NCBI RefSeq assembly: GCF_048269205.1
Contig: NZ_JBLXJC010000001.1
Coordinates: forward strand, 248,001-312,000
DNA: 64,000 bases
From: Emcibacter sp048269205
GTDB taxonomy: Bacteria; Pseudomonadota; Alphaproteobacteria; Sphingomonadales; Emcibacteraceae
Reading direction: 5' to 3'
How positions within the stretch are numbered: the first letter of the stretch is position 1; each line of letters opens with the position of its first letter. The notes under the pieces are model-generated. The model ran no database searches and was not told where the DNA came from. It saw nothing but the letters and a program-made list of their open reading frames with translations. Of this stretch, positions 43,432 to 51,611 are shown piece after piece. Both the position numbers and the translations under genes were made by a program.

Positions 43432-46308
43432 TCAGAACTGCTTGGCGACAGACAGCCACCAGACCCTGCCATATGAATTGTGCAGGCTGGTAAAGTAACC
43501 GTTGCCCTCGTCGGCAAACGGCGGCTGCTTGTTGGCCACGTTGCGGACACCAAAACCAAGCGCCGTGCCGTCAAGGGCATTGCCGGTATCAGCGAAGCGA
43601 TATTTGAAGGCCACATCAAAGGTGGTCCAGCTGTCCACATCCCAGTAGACGCGCTCCAGTTCCTCATCAATGGTGCCACTGTTGCCGCTATCGGCATCGG
43701 CATAGAGGGAGGTATCATAAACACTGCCCACATGTTTGACGGTCACCGTTGTTGTAAGGTCTTCATACATCCAGCTGATGCTGCCGCTTGCCCGCCATTC
43801 GGGATTGCCGTTACGACGCAGATAATCGGTTTCCACGTCACCGGCAGTCTGGGTGAACTTGCTCAGACGGCTCAGGTCGGCACGGAAGCGGAAGCTGCCG
43901 GCCTCTGTTTCGCCGGTACGGTATTCAATGGAGGCATCCCATCCTTCAACTTCGCGTTTGTCCGCATTGATATACTGGCTGATGACGTTGGTGGCGACAC
44001 CGACGGCTGTGCGCTGGTCATCCGGGTTGGCCAGGTTCCAGGCATCAAACAAAGCCTGATCCTCGGCGGTGACGGCGGCGCGGATCACATTGGGGTTGGT
44101 GCCGGTCAGGGCCTCAACCTCGAACTGATAATCCGCATCCAGGATAACGACCACATTTTCCTGCTCAATCTTCCACCAGTCGAAAGTCATGCGCAGGCCG
44201 TCGAGGGCGCCGGTCGGCTCAAATACCGCACCCAGGGTGACGGTATCCGTATGTTCGGGCTTCAGCTCGCTATTCCCCAGGCGGGTGGTAATGCGATATA
44301 GATCGCCGGTATCGATATCCAGATCGGTGACGTCTGCGCGCAATGGGTCTTCCACACCAAGAGAGCGGCGAATGATATCACCCTGGTTCATCTGCGGCAG
44401 GTTCGGTGCGCGGAAGCCTTTGGCATAAGAGCCGCGGAAGCTGAAGCTTTCCACCGGTGCATAGCGGAAGCCGAATTTCGGCTTGAAGGTGTCACCGGCA
44501 TCTGAGAAATGTTCATAGCGAGCTGCAATCTGGAATTCCAGCGCGGTCATGCCGAAAGTGGCGTTGGGTTCGCCGACAAAAGGCAGAACCACCTCACCAT
44601 AACCGGAAAAGACATTGCGGTTGGCGGAAGAGTCTGTAGTGGCGGAGACCCCGACCACATCACTTTCGTCGAAGAGGTCACCGTAGCTGTAGGGCTGGCT
44701 GCCGTCCTGACGTGGATCGCGATCGTCCTGATAGGACTCACGACGCCATTCAATGCCGAGGGCGGTCCCCACGTCACCACCGGGCAGGCTAAAGAGCCTG
44801 TCCCTTGTCAGCTTCATATCCCAGCTGGCAAGCGTTGTTTTGGATTTCTGTACTGTGGAAATGCGGATGCTCTCCAGAACGGCTTCAGAGTTGGCGCCCG
44901 GTCCGCCGAACACGTTAAAGGCGTCTTCTGTTGTCAGTGCCAGGGCGGCAGAGAGCAGATTCTTGGATTGACGATTAAACTCTTCGTCATCAGCTGTTGC
45001 CTCTGAATAGATAAAGGCGCTTTCCCAGTCCCAGCCCTGGAAGTCGCCGCGTACGCCGGCCATCACCCGGAAGGCATCCTGGTTGACCTCGATGATACGC
45101 GGACCCAGTTCAAGCGGACGATACCGGGTCAAGAGAACATCGGAACCTGCCAGATCCGGATTGGCAGCGGCGGCCTGCTGCAGATAATAATTTTCTTCCG
45201 GAATGATAATATAGGCCAGGCCGCTGTCCAGAGGGCTGGCGGCGCGCTGGGTTGTGGACTTGGAGTTGTAGTAGAAGGCATCGGCAAACAGTTCAATGCC
45301 GTTGTCAAACTCATGGGTCAGGTTGACCATGGCATTGAAACGGTCCACTTCCGGGGTAATCCAGACGTCTTCGTTATAGTCATAGCGTTCGCTGCCGCTG
45401 CCGGAGGAAGTCGTTCCGTCCGGATTGACATGATAGGTTCCTGTGGGTTCCCAGGTTCCCTGAGCGTTCAGGCTGCCGGTCGTGAAGACAGAATAAGGGG
45501 TCGTGGAGGAGTCATTCCGCAACTGGCTGTCACCCTGCCATTCATTCGGAATCTCGTCATGCTCGCGGCGATCCAGTTCCGCATAGAGACTGTCCAGTTC
45601 GGTAATCGCCACGCCGGAGCGTTTGTAATAGGTGCCGAAGACACCGATTTTGGTCTTGTCGTCATTGAGCGACCAGCCGCCGCGGGCGGTCAGGGTCAGT
45701 TCGTCATAGCCGGTGTTCTCGGAAAAACCATACTTGCCGGACAACATGATGCCGTCATAGCTGGTATAGGGCACCAGGTTGACCACACCGCCGGTGGCGT
45801 CAGCCCCATAAAGGGCGGAGGCACCGTCACGCAGTACCTCGACCCGCTGAATGGCGGAGGACGGGACGCTGTTCACATTGTAGAAGGTGGTCGGCACGTC
45901 ATTGATGTTCTGGAATGTGGGATGGACCACCATGCGACGGCCGTTGATAAGGGTCAGGGTATTGCCGGAGCCGAGGCTGCGCATATTGACACCGGCCACA
46001 TCGCCACGCGCACCGTTGGTGCCGGTATTGGCGTCCTGGAATTCAAAATCGCCGATGGCCGGAATATAGGACAGGATATCCTGCATGTTGGTGGCGCCGA
46101 CGGCCTCAATCTGTGCGTTACCCATAACGGTAACCGGCAGGGCGGCCTCGGACAGGCCCTTGATGCGGGTCCCGACCACAACCACTTCCTCGAATTCGAG
46201 AGATTCATCGGTGGCGGCTTCCTGTGCACCGGCAACAGCAGCCGTCATCATGACGGATGTGGATGCCAGTAGCAATGACTTCAGGGATTTATTCAAGATG
46301 GTATGCAT
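43432..46308 (-). CDS. TonB-dependent outer-membrane receptor
   Basis: A 958-residue receptor. A signal peptide (about 1-28) precedes a TonB-box-like stretch (EFEEVVVVGTRI), a plug domain (about 45-165, with VEVLRDGASALYG), and a large barrel ending in WWLSVAKQF. The length and plug type match receptors of marine and sphingomonad-like bacteria that import peptides or oligosaccharides. GGAGGAAAAC directly precedes the ATG. Two inverted repeats lie upstream. The neighbouring GGT and LysR genes suggest amino-acid or peptide-derived substrates. Confidence 0.93.
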   Translation of the reverse strand: MHTILNKSLKSLLLASTSVMMTAAVAGAQEAATDESLEFEEVVVVGTRIKGLSEAALPVTVMGNAQIEAVGATNMQDILSYIPAIGDFEFQDANTGTNGARGDVAGVNMRSLGSGNTLTLINGRRMVVHPTFQNINDVPTTFYNVNSVPSSAIQRVEVLRDGASALYGADATGGVVNLVPYTSYDGIMLSGKYGFSENTGYDELTLTARGGWSLNDDKTKIGVFGTYYKRSGVAITELDSLYAELDRREHDEIPNEWQGDSQLRNDSSTTPYSVFTTGSLNAQGTWEPTGTYHVNPDGTTSSGSGSERYDYNEDVWITPEVDRFNAMVNLTHEFDNGIELFADAFYYNSKSTTQRAASPLDSGLAYIIIPEENYYLQQAAAANPDLAGSDVLLTRYRPLELGPRIIEVNQDAFRVMAGVRGDFQGWDWESAFIYSEATADDEEFNRQSKNLLSAALALTTEDAFNVFGGPGANSEAVLESIRISTVQKSKTTLASWDMKLTRDRLFSLPGGDVGTALGIEWRRESYQDDRDPRQDGSQPYSYGDLFDESDVVGVSATTDSSANRNVFSGYGEVVLPFVGEPNATFGMTALEFQIAARYEHFSDAGDTFKPKFGFRYAPVESFSFRGSYAKGFRAPNLPQMNQGDIIRRSLGVEDPLRADVTDLDIDTGDLYRITTRLGNSELKPEHTDTVTLGAVFEPTGALDGLRMTFDWWKIEQENVVVILDADYQFEVEALTGTNPNVIRAAVTAEDQALFDAWNLANPDDQRTAVGVATNVISQYINADKREVEGWDASIEYRTGETEAGSFRFRADLSRLSKFTQTAGDVETDYLRRNGNPEWRASGSISWMYEDLTTTVTVKHVGSVYDTSLYADADSGNSGTIDEELERVYWDVDSWTTFDVAFKYRFADTGNALDGTALGFGVRNVANKQPPFADEGNGYFTSLHNSYGRVWWLSVAKQF

Positions 46309-46318
46309 GTTTTCCTCC

Positions 46319-46336
46319 CATCCCGTGCACGGGATG
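46319..46336 (-). promoter_or_regulatory. 18-bp perfect palindrome next to the TonB receptor ribosome site
   Basis: CATCCCGTGCACGGGATG ends one base before the GGAGGAAAAC ribosome site of the receptor gene. In RNA it can fold into a hairpin, so it may affect translation, or it may be an operator. Confidence 0.55.
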
Positions 46337-46373
46337 TAATGTGTGGGTTTTGTTTATGTCCCTCTATGAACCG

Positions 46374-46398
46374 GACTCATGTCTCATGGTCATGAGTC
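46374..46398 (-). promoter_or_regulatory. inverted repeat before the TonB receptor gene
   Basis: GACTCATG (46374-46381) and CATGAGTC (46391-46398) are perfect inverted arms with a 9-base spacer, about 66-90 bases before the receptor start. It has the form of a dimeric repressor or activator site. Confidence 0.5.
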
Positions 46399-46517
46399 GA
46401 AAATAGCTAAACCCAAATCCGAAAATGGATCAATGATATTTAACATTCCATAGACTGAAGTTATATTTCTATTGAGGAAACAAATGAGCAATCCGGGGCT
46501 CCTTTTTCCTGCGCCGC

Positions 46518-47441
46518 TCAGGCCACTTCCTTGATGGCGGAAACCACACAATCCACAAAGTAACGCATAGGGTAGGACAGGTTCCTTTTTTGTGAGAAGA
46601 CGGCGGTGACTGGCAGGGTTGGCTTGTTCTCCAGGGGGAAGGTTGCAATGCCGGGGTTTTGTTCTGATCTGGTCAGGTTATGGATGGCCAGGGCATCAAG
46701 GATGGCAAAGCCGATCTCGTTATGCACCAGGGAGGCGGCCATGTGATGATCGTGTACCCGGACCACATTATGCGGAGATACGCCGGCGGACAGAAACAAG
46801 GATCTCGCCCGTTGCCCCAGGGGCTCGTTTTCATAGAGTTCGACGCAGGGAAAATCGCGCAGAAGTTCCAGGTCCAACGGCTTGTTTTCTTTCGGTTTTA
46901 CCGGCAGGCGCTCGAGCCATTTGACCGGCAAGGCGCAGTATATGGGCAGGTCTGCAATCTTGATGGAGCCAATGCCGTCCAGGTCGTCCTGACCGAAGGT
47001 GAAGCCCATGTGGTAGGACATGGGCCGCTCGTCCAGGTTGGACAGGATGACCGGCGAATGTTCAGAGGAAATATCGAAGGTGAAACGCTTGTGTTGCTTT
47101 TGGAACCGGGTAATGGCGACGGGCAGGACGCGTTGCGAAATAGCCGGGGTGGCGGCGACGCGGATATGTCCGGCCGCCCCCTCCTTGAGCCTGCCGCACA
47201 GCCGTTCGATGGCGACAAGGGAATCATGGGCCCGGTTGACCTCTTCAAAGAGGATGCGGGCCTCTGCCGTCGGGGTCAGCCTGCCGCCGGTTCTGTCAAA
47301 CAGCGGAAAGCCGATTTCCTGCTCCGTCTGCTGTATGGAAGAGGTCACGGAAGGCTGTGAAACCCTCAGGCTTTTAGCGGCTTTTGTAACCGTGCCGCTG
47401 GTCATGACGGCATGAAAAACTTCAATCTGGCGGAAACGCAT
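46518..47441 (-). CDS. LysR-family transcriptional regulator
   Basis: A 307-residue regulator. The winged helix-turn-helix (about 1-60) includes VTKAAKSLRVSQPSVTSSIQQ, and a periplasmic-binding-protein-like effector domain spans about 90-300. AAGGAG lies eight bases before the ATG at 47441 but only two before the ATG at 47447, so the inner start is preferred. It diverges from the aminotransferase/BKACE operon, the usual layout for a LysR protein that activates its neighbour. Confidence 0.93.
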   Translation of the reverse strand: MRFRQIEVFHAVMTSGTVTKAAKSLRVSQPSVTSSIQQTEQEIGFPLFDRTGGRLTPTAEARILFEEVNRAHDSLVAIERLCGRLKEGAAGHIRVAATPAISQRVLPVAITRFQKQHKRFTFDISSEHSPVILSNLDERPMSYHMGFTFGQDDLDGIGSIKIADLPIYCALPVKWLERLPVKPKENKPLDLELLRDFPCVELYENEPLGQRARSLFLSAGVSPHNVVRVHDHHMAASLVHNEIGFAILDALAIHNLTRSEQNPGIATFPLENKPTLPVTAVFSQKRNLSYPMRYFVDCVVSAIKEVA

Positions 47442-47472
47442 AGTCATACTCCTTGCCTGCTTTTGGATAGAG

Positions 47473-47554
47473 TATAACCATAGATTATTAAAGTGGCAAT
47501 ATTTTGAATTTGACTAATACTAAAAAATACCTGAACAATGTGCCGAATTTGACT
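47473..47554 (+). promoter_or_regulatory. LysR-type site and promoter of the aminotransferase operon
   Basis: TAACCATAGATTA (47475-47487) is a T-N11-A element with TAA/TTA arms, typical for LysR proteins. A possible promoter follows: TTGACT (47510-47515), 18 bases, AACAAT (47534-47539). GAATTTGACT is repeated at 47506-47515 and 47545-47554. The 10-mer ATAACCATAG recurs inverted at 49814-49823. Confidence 0.5.
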
Positions 47555-47569
47555 GCTGGAGAATAATTT

Positions 47570-48895
47570 ATGGGTCAGGTCTTTTACAGGTCGCCAAAAC
47601 ATGCCTACCCCTGCGTGGCGCGGGGAGACGGCGTCTATCTTTATGACACTGAAGGCAGGGCCTATCTGGATGGCAGTGGCGGTGCCGCGGTCTCCTGTCT
47701 AGGACACGGCAATGCGGAAGTGATCGATGCCATTCGGGATCAGGTCGGCAAGGTGGCCTTTGCCCATACGGCCTTTTTTACCAACGAGCCCCAGGAACAG
47801 CTGGCGGCCATGCTGGCGGAACGGTTCGGGGAAAAGGATGCCCGGGTTTACTTCCTTTCCGGCGGGTCGGAAGCTAATGAAACCGCCATCAAGCTGGCGC
47901 GACAATACTGGTTTGCGCTTGGCCAAACGGAACGCAGTATCGTCATCAGCCGGGAGCAGAGCTATCATGGCAATACGCTGGGCGCGCTTTCGCTCAGCGG
48001 CAACCCCGGCAGGCGCATCACCTACGGGCCGATGCTGCATGACTGGCCCCGGATCGATCCCTGTTATGCCTACCGACACAGAAAGCCTGATGAAACAGAG
48101 CAGGCCTATGGCGAGCGCTGTGCGGATATCCTGGAGGCGGCCATTCTGAAGGCCGGACCGGAGAAAGTTGCGGCCTTCATCGCCGAGCCGGTTGTGGGAG
48201 CGACGCTTGGCGTGGTGCCTGCAGCAGAGGGCTATTTCCGCCGCATACGGGAAATCTGCGACAAATATGACGTGCTGTTGATCCTTGATGAGGTGATGAG
48301 TGGTTGCGGCCGCACAGGCAGCTATTTCGCCTTTGAACAGGAGGGCATCCGCCCGGACATTATCTCAATTGCCAAGGGACTCGGCGCGGGGTATCAGCCT
48401 CTGGGCGCCACCATTTGCCGGGGCCATATCCACGACACCATTGTCGAAAGAAGTGGTTCTTTCGCGCATGGTCATACCTATGTGGGCCATCCCACGGCCT
48501 GCGCCGCCGGTGTCGCCGTAATGCAGGTGATCGAACGACAGGGGCTTCTCCAGCGGGTCATGGAGACCGGTGAAAAGATCCGCCTCGGCTTGCGTGAACG
48601 TTTTCAGGATTTTGCCCATGTGGGTGATGTGCGCGGGCGGGGCATGTTTATCGGTATTGAACTGGTTCTGGACAAGGGCAGCAAGGAACCGCCGTCTCCT
48701 GAGTTGAAACTGCCTGAAAAACTGAAAAATACGGCCATGGAAAAGGGGCTGATCTGTTATCCGGGCGGTGGTACAGCCGATGGCTGGAAAGGCGCGCACA
48801 TCCTGCTGGCGCCGCCCTTTATCTATGAGGACCGGCATGTGGAGGAACTGATCGACAAACTGGATGATGTGATCCGCAGCCAGAGGTATGCTTGA
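47570..48895 (+). CDS. class III aminotransferase (PLP)
   Basis: A 441-residue fold-type I aminotransferase. The PLP lysine is K269 in SIAKGLGAGYQP, and the cofactor-ring pair is D240-E241 in LILDEVMSGCGRTG. SGGSEANETAIKLAR (about 97-111) binds the phosphate. Class III enzymes act on omega- or beta-amino groups. Linkage to a beta-keto acid cleavage enzyme suggests that it turns a beta-amino acid into a beta-keto acid; this is inferred. GGAG lies nine bases before the ATG. The next gene starts three bases after its stop. Confidence 0.93.
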   Translation: MGQVFYRSPKHAYPCVARGDGVYLYDTEGRAYLDGSGGAAVSCLGHGNAEVIDAIRDQVGKVAFAHTAFFTNEPQEQLAAMLAERFGEKDARVYFLSGGSEANETAIKLARQYWFALGQTERSIVISREQSYHGNTLGALSLSGNPGRRITYGPMLHDWPRIDPCYAYRHRKPDETEQAYGERCADILEAAILKAGPEKVAAFIAEPVVGATLGVVPAAEGYFRRIREICDKYDVLLILDEVMSGCGRTGSYFAFEQEGIRPDIISIAKGLGAGYQPLGATICRGHIHDTIVERSGSFAHGHTYVGHPTACAAGVAVMQVIERQGLLQRVMETGEKIRLGLRERFQDFAHVGDVRGRGMFIGIELVLDKGSKEPPSPELKLPEKLKNTAMEKGLICYPGGGTADGWKGAHILLAPPFIYEDRHVEELIDKLDDVIRSQRYA

Positions 48896-48898
48896 ACC

Positions 48899-49744
48899 AT
48901 GACCGGCGATTTCAGGGCTTTTGCCCGTGAAAAAATTATGATCATGTCTGCGCCCAACGGGGCGCGGCGCACCCATGCGGATCATGCAGCCCTGCCGATG
49001 ACTCCGATGGAGCTTGCCGACTGTGCGGAAAGAATACGGGATGCGGGGGCGTCAGTGCTGCATCTCCATGTCCGGGACGATGAGGGCAGGCACAGCCTGG
49101 ACGCGGATCGTTACCGGACGGCCCTTGGTGCGATCCGGGAGCGGTTGGGGAACGATCTGGTTTTGCAGGTCACCACTGAAGCCGTGGGCATGTACAATCG
49201 TGACCAGCAGATGGCCCTGGTCCGTGATCTTCGACCCGAGGCGGTGTCCCTCGCTCTTCGCGAAATTTGTCCCACGGACGATGACCTGTCTGATGCCTCG
49301 GCTTTCTTTTCCTGGTGTGTTGCAGAACATATCTGGACCCAGTTTATTCTCTATGACCCCAAAGACCTGACACGCTTTGAAGAGATGCGTCGTCAGGGGG
49401 TATTCGGTCAGGATCATCCGTCGGCGCTTTTTGTCCTTGGCCGCTATGCGGCAGACCTGACCGGTGATCCGGCGGAGCTCGGCCTTTTTCTGGCGGCGGC
49501 CGGCGAGATTGGTTTTCCCTGGACCTGCTGCTGTTTCGGCAAGACCGAACTCGACGCCATGCAGAAGGCGGCAGACCTGGGCGGGCACGCTCGTCTCGGC
49601 TTCGAAAACAACCTGTTGATGGAGGACGGGACGATTGCCCCGGACAATGCCGCCCTGATTGAACAGTTGGTTTCCCGTCTGGGGCCGACCGGCAGGTTGC
49701 CGGCCCGCGCCGATGACATCAGGAATGCTTTTTTCCCCCTCTAA
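48899..49744 (+). CDS. beta-keto acid cleavage enzyme (BKACE, DUF849)
   Basis: A 281-residue TIM-barrel enzyme. The zinc-site HxH lies in VLHLHVRDDEGRHSLD (about 53-68), and LGFENNLLMEDG near the end is also typical. Family members condense a beta-keto acid with acetyl-CoA and split it to acetoacetate and a CoA ester; the founder, 3-keto-5-aminohexanoate cleavage enzyme, works in lysine fermentation. The usual NGAHP start reads NGARRTHADH here, so this is a divergent subgroup with unknown substrate. Confidence 0.87.
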   Translation: MTGDFRAFAREKIMIMSAPNGARRTHADHAALPMTPMELADCAERIRDAGASVLHLHVRDDEGRHSLDADRYRTALGAIRERLGNDLVLQVTTEAVGMYNRDQQMALVRDLRPEAVSLALREICPTDDDLSDASAFFSWCVAEHIWTQFILYDPKDLTRFEEMRRQGVFGQDHPSALFVLGRYAADLTGDPAELGLFLAAAGEIGFPWTCCCFGKTELDAMQKAADLGGHARLGFENNLLMEDGTIAPDNAALIEQLVSRLGPTGRLPARADDIRNAFFPL

Positions 49745-50108
49745 TCTGTTCGAAGAGCATGGTTCCCTGTTCTTTTAGAGAAATCAGTTTATTCTGTATT
49801 AGTAAATAATTAACTATGGTTATACCATAACATAAGCTTGAGTTCATGTTCTGACAGATGCGAGAGTTATGAGTTTTTTAGTGGTGCAGGTGGGGAATCT
49901 CGGTAAAAGTTTCATTCTGTTCTCCGGCCGGAAGGCAGACGGAACAGGTCGAAAAGGCGCCGCGAGTCTCTAATCCGGCTGTCTGACTCATCGCTGGCCT
50001 GTTCAGGGTAATTGAGGACAACTTGCCGGGTCATGCCATAAGAGGCTTCTCAAGCCGTGTTACGCGGGCTAGACTGGGCAACCAGTTAACGTCAGAACAC
50101 AAATCAAA
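49745..50108. other. 364-base intergenic region with a palindrome
   Basis: No gene is seen. TATGGT-TAT-ACCATA (49815-49829) is a perfect palindrome, and it includes CTATGGTTAT, the inverse of the 10-mer at the LysR-type site 47474-47483. The part from 49830 to 50108 shows no clear RNA, terminator or ribosome binding site. The antiporter ATG at 50109 lacks an evident ribosome site. Confidence 0.5.
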
Positions 50109-51167
50109 ATGGCAGAAATATCCAGCTTTTTTCAAGGCCTGCCCATGGTGCTGAACCTTCTCCTGTTCGGCATCTTTGCTGTAGTCATATGGATGACTGG
50201 AACACGCCTGTCCTATCTTGTGGATGCTCTGGCGGAACAAACCAAAATCGCCCGGGCCCTTATGGGGCTTGGTGTGCTTGCCATCATCACGGAACTCCCG
50301 GAAATGGTGACGACGATCACCGCATCCCTGGCTGGAAATGCCGAACTCGCGCTGAACAATATGTTCGGCGGGATCAGCATGCAGACGGCCATCCTTGCCG
50401 TGGCTGACATGTTTGTTCTACAGGCGGCCCTGACCAGTTTTCCCCGTAAGCCAACACCGGTGATTGAGGGCCTGTTTATCATCCTGATGCTGGCCGGTTT
50501 GCTGATTGTCTCCATGACAGGCGATGTGGAGCTCATTGGCGGCGTCGGCGTGGCCAGCATTCTGCTTGCCGGCCTCTATCTGCTCTCCATCTTTATCATT
50601 CAGAGGTTTGTCACCCGGGACGTCTGGAACCCGGTTGACCTGCCGAACCCCGAAGTGGAGGAGGGCGCTGGCCGCGACAACCGCTATGACAAGCTGCCCT
50701 TTCACAGTTTTGGCCTGGCGATTGCCCTGGCTGCCGGGATCATTCTTGTGGTCGGTGTGCTGCTCACGCATACGGCGGATGTTCTGGCGGAACAGACCGG
50801 TCTCGGCAGCAGCTTTATCGGGGTGACCCTGCTGGCGGCGACCACGTCCCTGCCGGAACTCAGCACCAGCATCGCCGCAGTGCGCATCCGCTCCTATACC
50901 ATGGCCATTTCCAACATCCTCGGCAGCAATTTGATTATGGTGTTTCTGATCCTGCCCGCTGATATCTTTTACAGTGAGGGACCGATACTGGACCGGATCG
51001 ACGCGTCGGCGGCGTTTGCCCTCGGGACCGGTATTGTGGTGTCAGCCATCTATTGCCTGGGTCTGCTAATCCGCCATCACAGAAAGATGTTCAGGATGGG
51101 ACTGGACTCAATCCTGGTCCTTTTGGTTTATCTGGCCAGTCTGGTGGTTTTTTACCATCTGCGATAG
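50109..51167 (+). CDS. CaCA-family sodium:calcium-type antiporter
   Basis: A 352-residue inner-membrane exchanger with about ten segments in two inverted repeats. The alpha-1 repeat reads GLGVLAIITELPEMVTTITAS (about 52-72) and the alpha-2 repeat GVTLLAATTSLPELSTSIAA (about 238-257); their glutamates bind the ion. Members exchange Ca2+ or other cations against Na+ or H+. Its link to the aminotransferase operon is only positional and perhaps the shared 10-mer. Confidence 0.88.
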   Translation: MAEISSFFQGLPMVLNLLLFGIFAVVIWMTGTRLSYLVDALAEQTKIARALMGLGVLAIITELPEMVTTITASLAGNAELALNNMFGGISMQTAILAVADMFVLQAALTSFPRKPTPVIEGLFIILMLAGLLIVSMTGDVELIGGVGVASILLAGLYLLSIFIIQRFVTRDVWNPVDLPNPEVEEGAGRDNRYDKLPFHSFGLAIALAAGIILVVGVLLTHTADVLAEQTGLGSSFIGVTLLAATTSLPELSTSIAAVRIRSYTMAISNILGSNLIMVFLILPADIFYSEGPILDRIDASAAFALGTGIVVSAIYCLGLLIRHHRKMFRMGLDSILVLLVYLASLVVFYHLR

Positions 51168-51611
51168 AAGGACGGATCGCGGTTTTCCCGCGGCCGTTGT
51201 GGATGTTGCTCGGAATTTACCTACCAGCAAAGGTTGTATTATTAAAGAAAATTAATCACAGTAGTATAAAAGGCTGATATGCAAAAATGTTACATTGTTA
51301 TTGCAAAGCACATACCTCTGGTGTACAACCCGGGCAAGTAAATAAAAATAGTCTTCTGGCATATAAAGTCAGAAACGGGGATATTTTTAAATAATAAATA
51401 GTTGGAAACGTCTTTCTTTTTCACATGTTTTGAAAAGAAAAACCTAGGTCATTTTCCTGGGGTTGTTCTGTCGTGCCATCAGGCACGTCACGTAACAGCG
51501 GGGCAATTTCAGGAGCTACCCGTATTCCGGCAATAGTATCTGTACGGGGTGTGCCGGAATCATTCAATTGCGTAACTGATTTCATGAAATATAGTCGGAG
51601 GATAAAATAAC
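51168..51611. other. 444-base intergenic region with hairpins before TonB receptor
   Basis: No gene is seen. The first half is AT-rich. Two stems could form in the receptor leader: CGTGCC-ATCA-GGCACG (51472-51487) and ATTCCGGCA (51524-51532) with TGCCGGAAT (51552-51560). No T-run follows either, so they are not terminators, and they do not match a cobalamin riboswitch by eye. Confidence 0.5.

Noticed and set aside
49830..50108. yybP-ykoY-type riboswitch before the cation antiporter
   Set aside because: The conserved loop sequences expected for that riboswitch are not visible.
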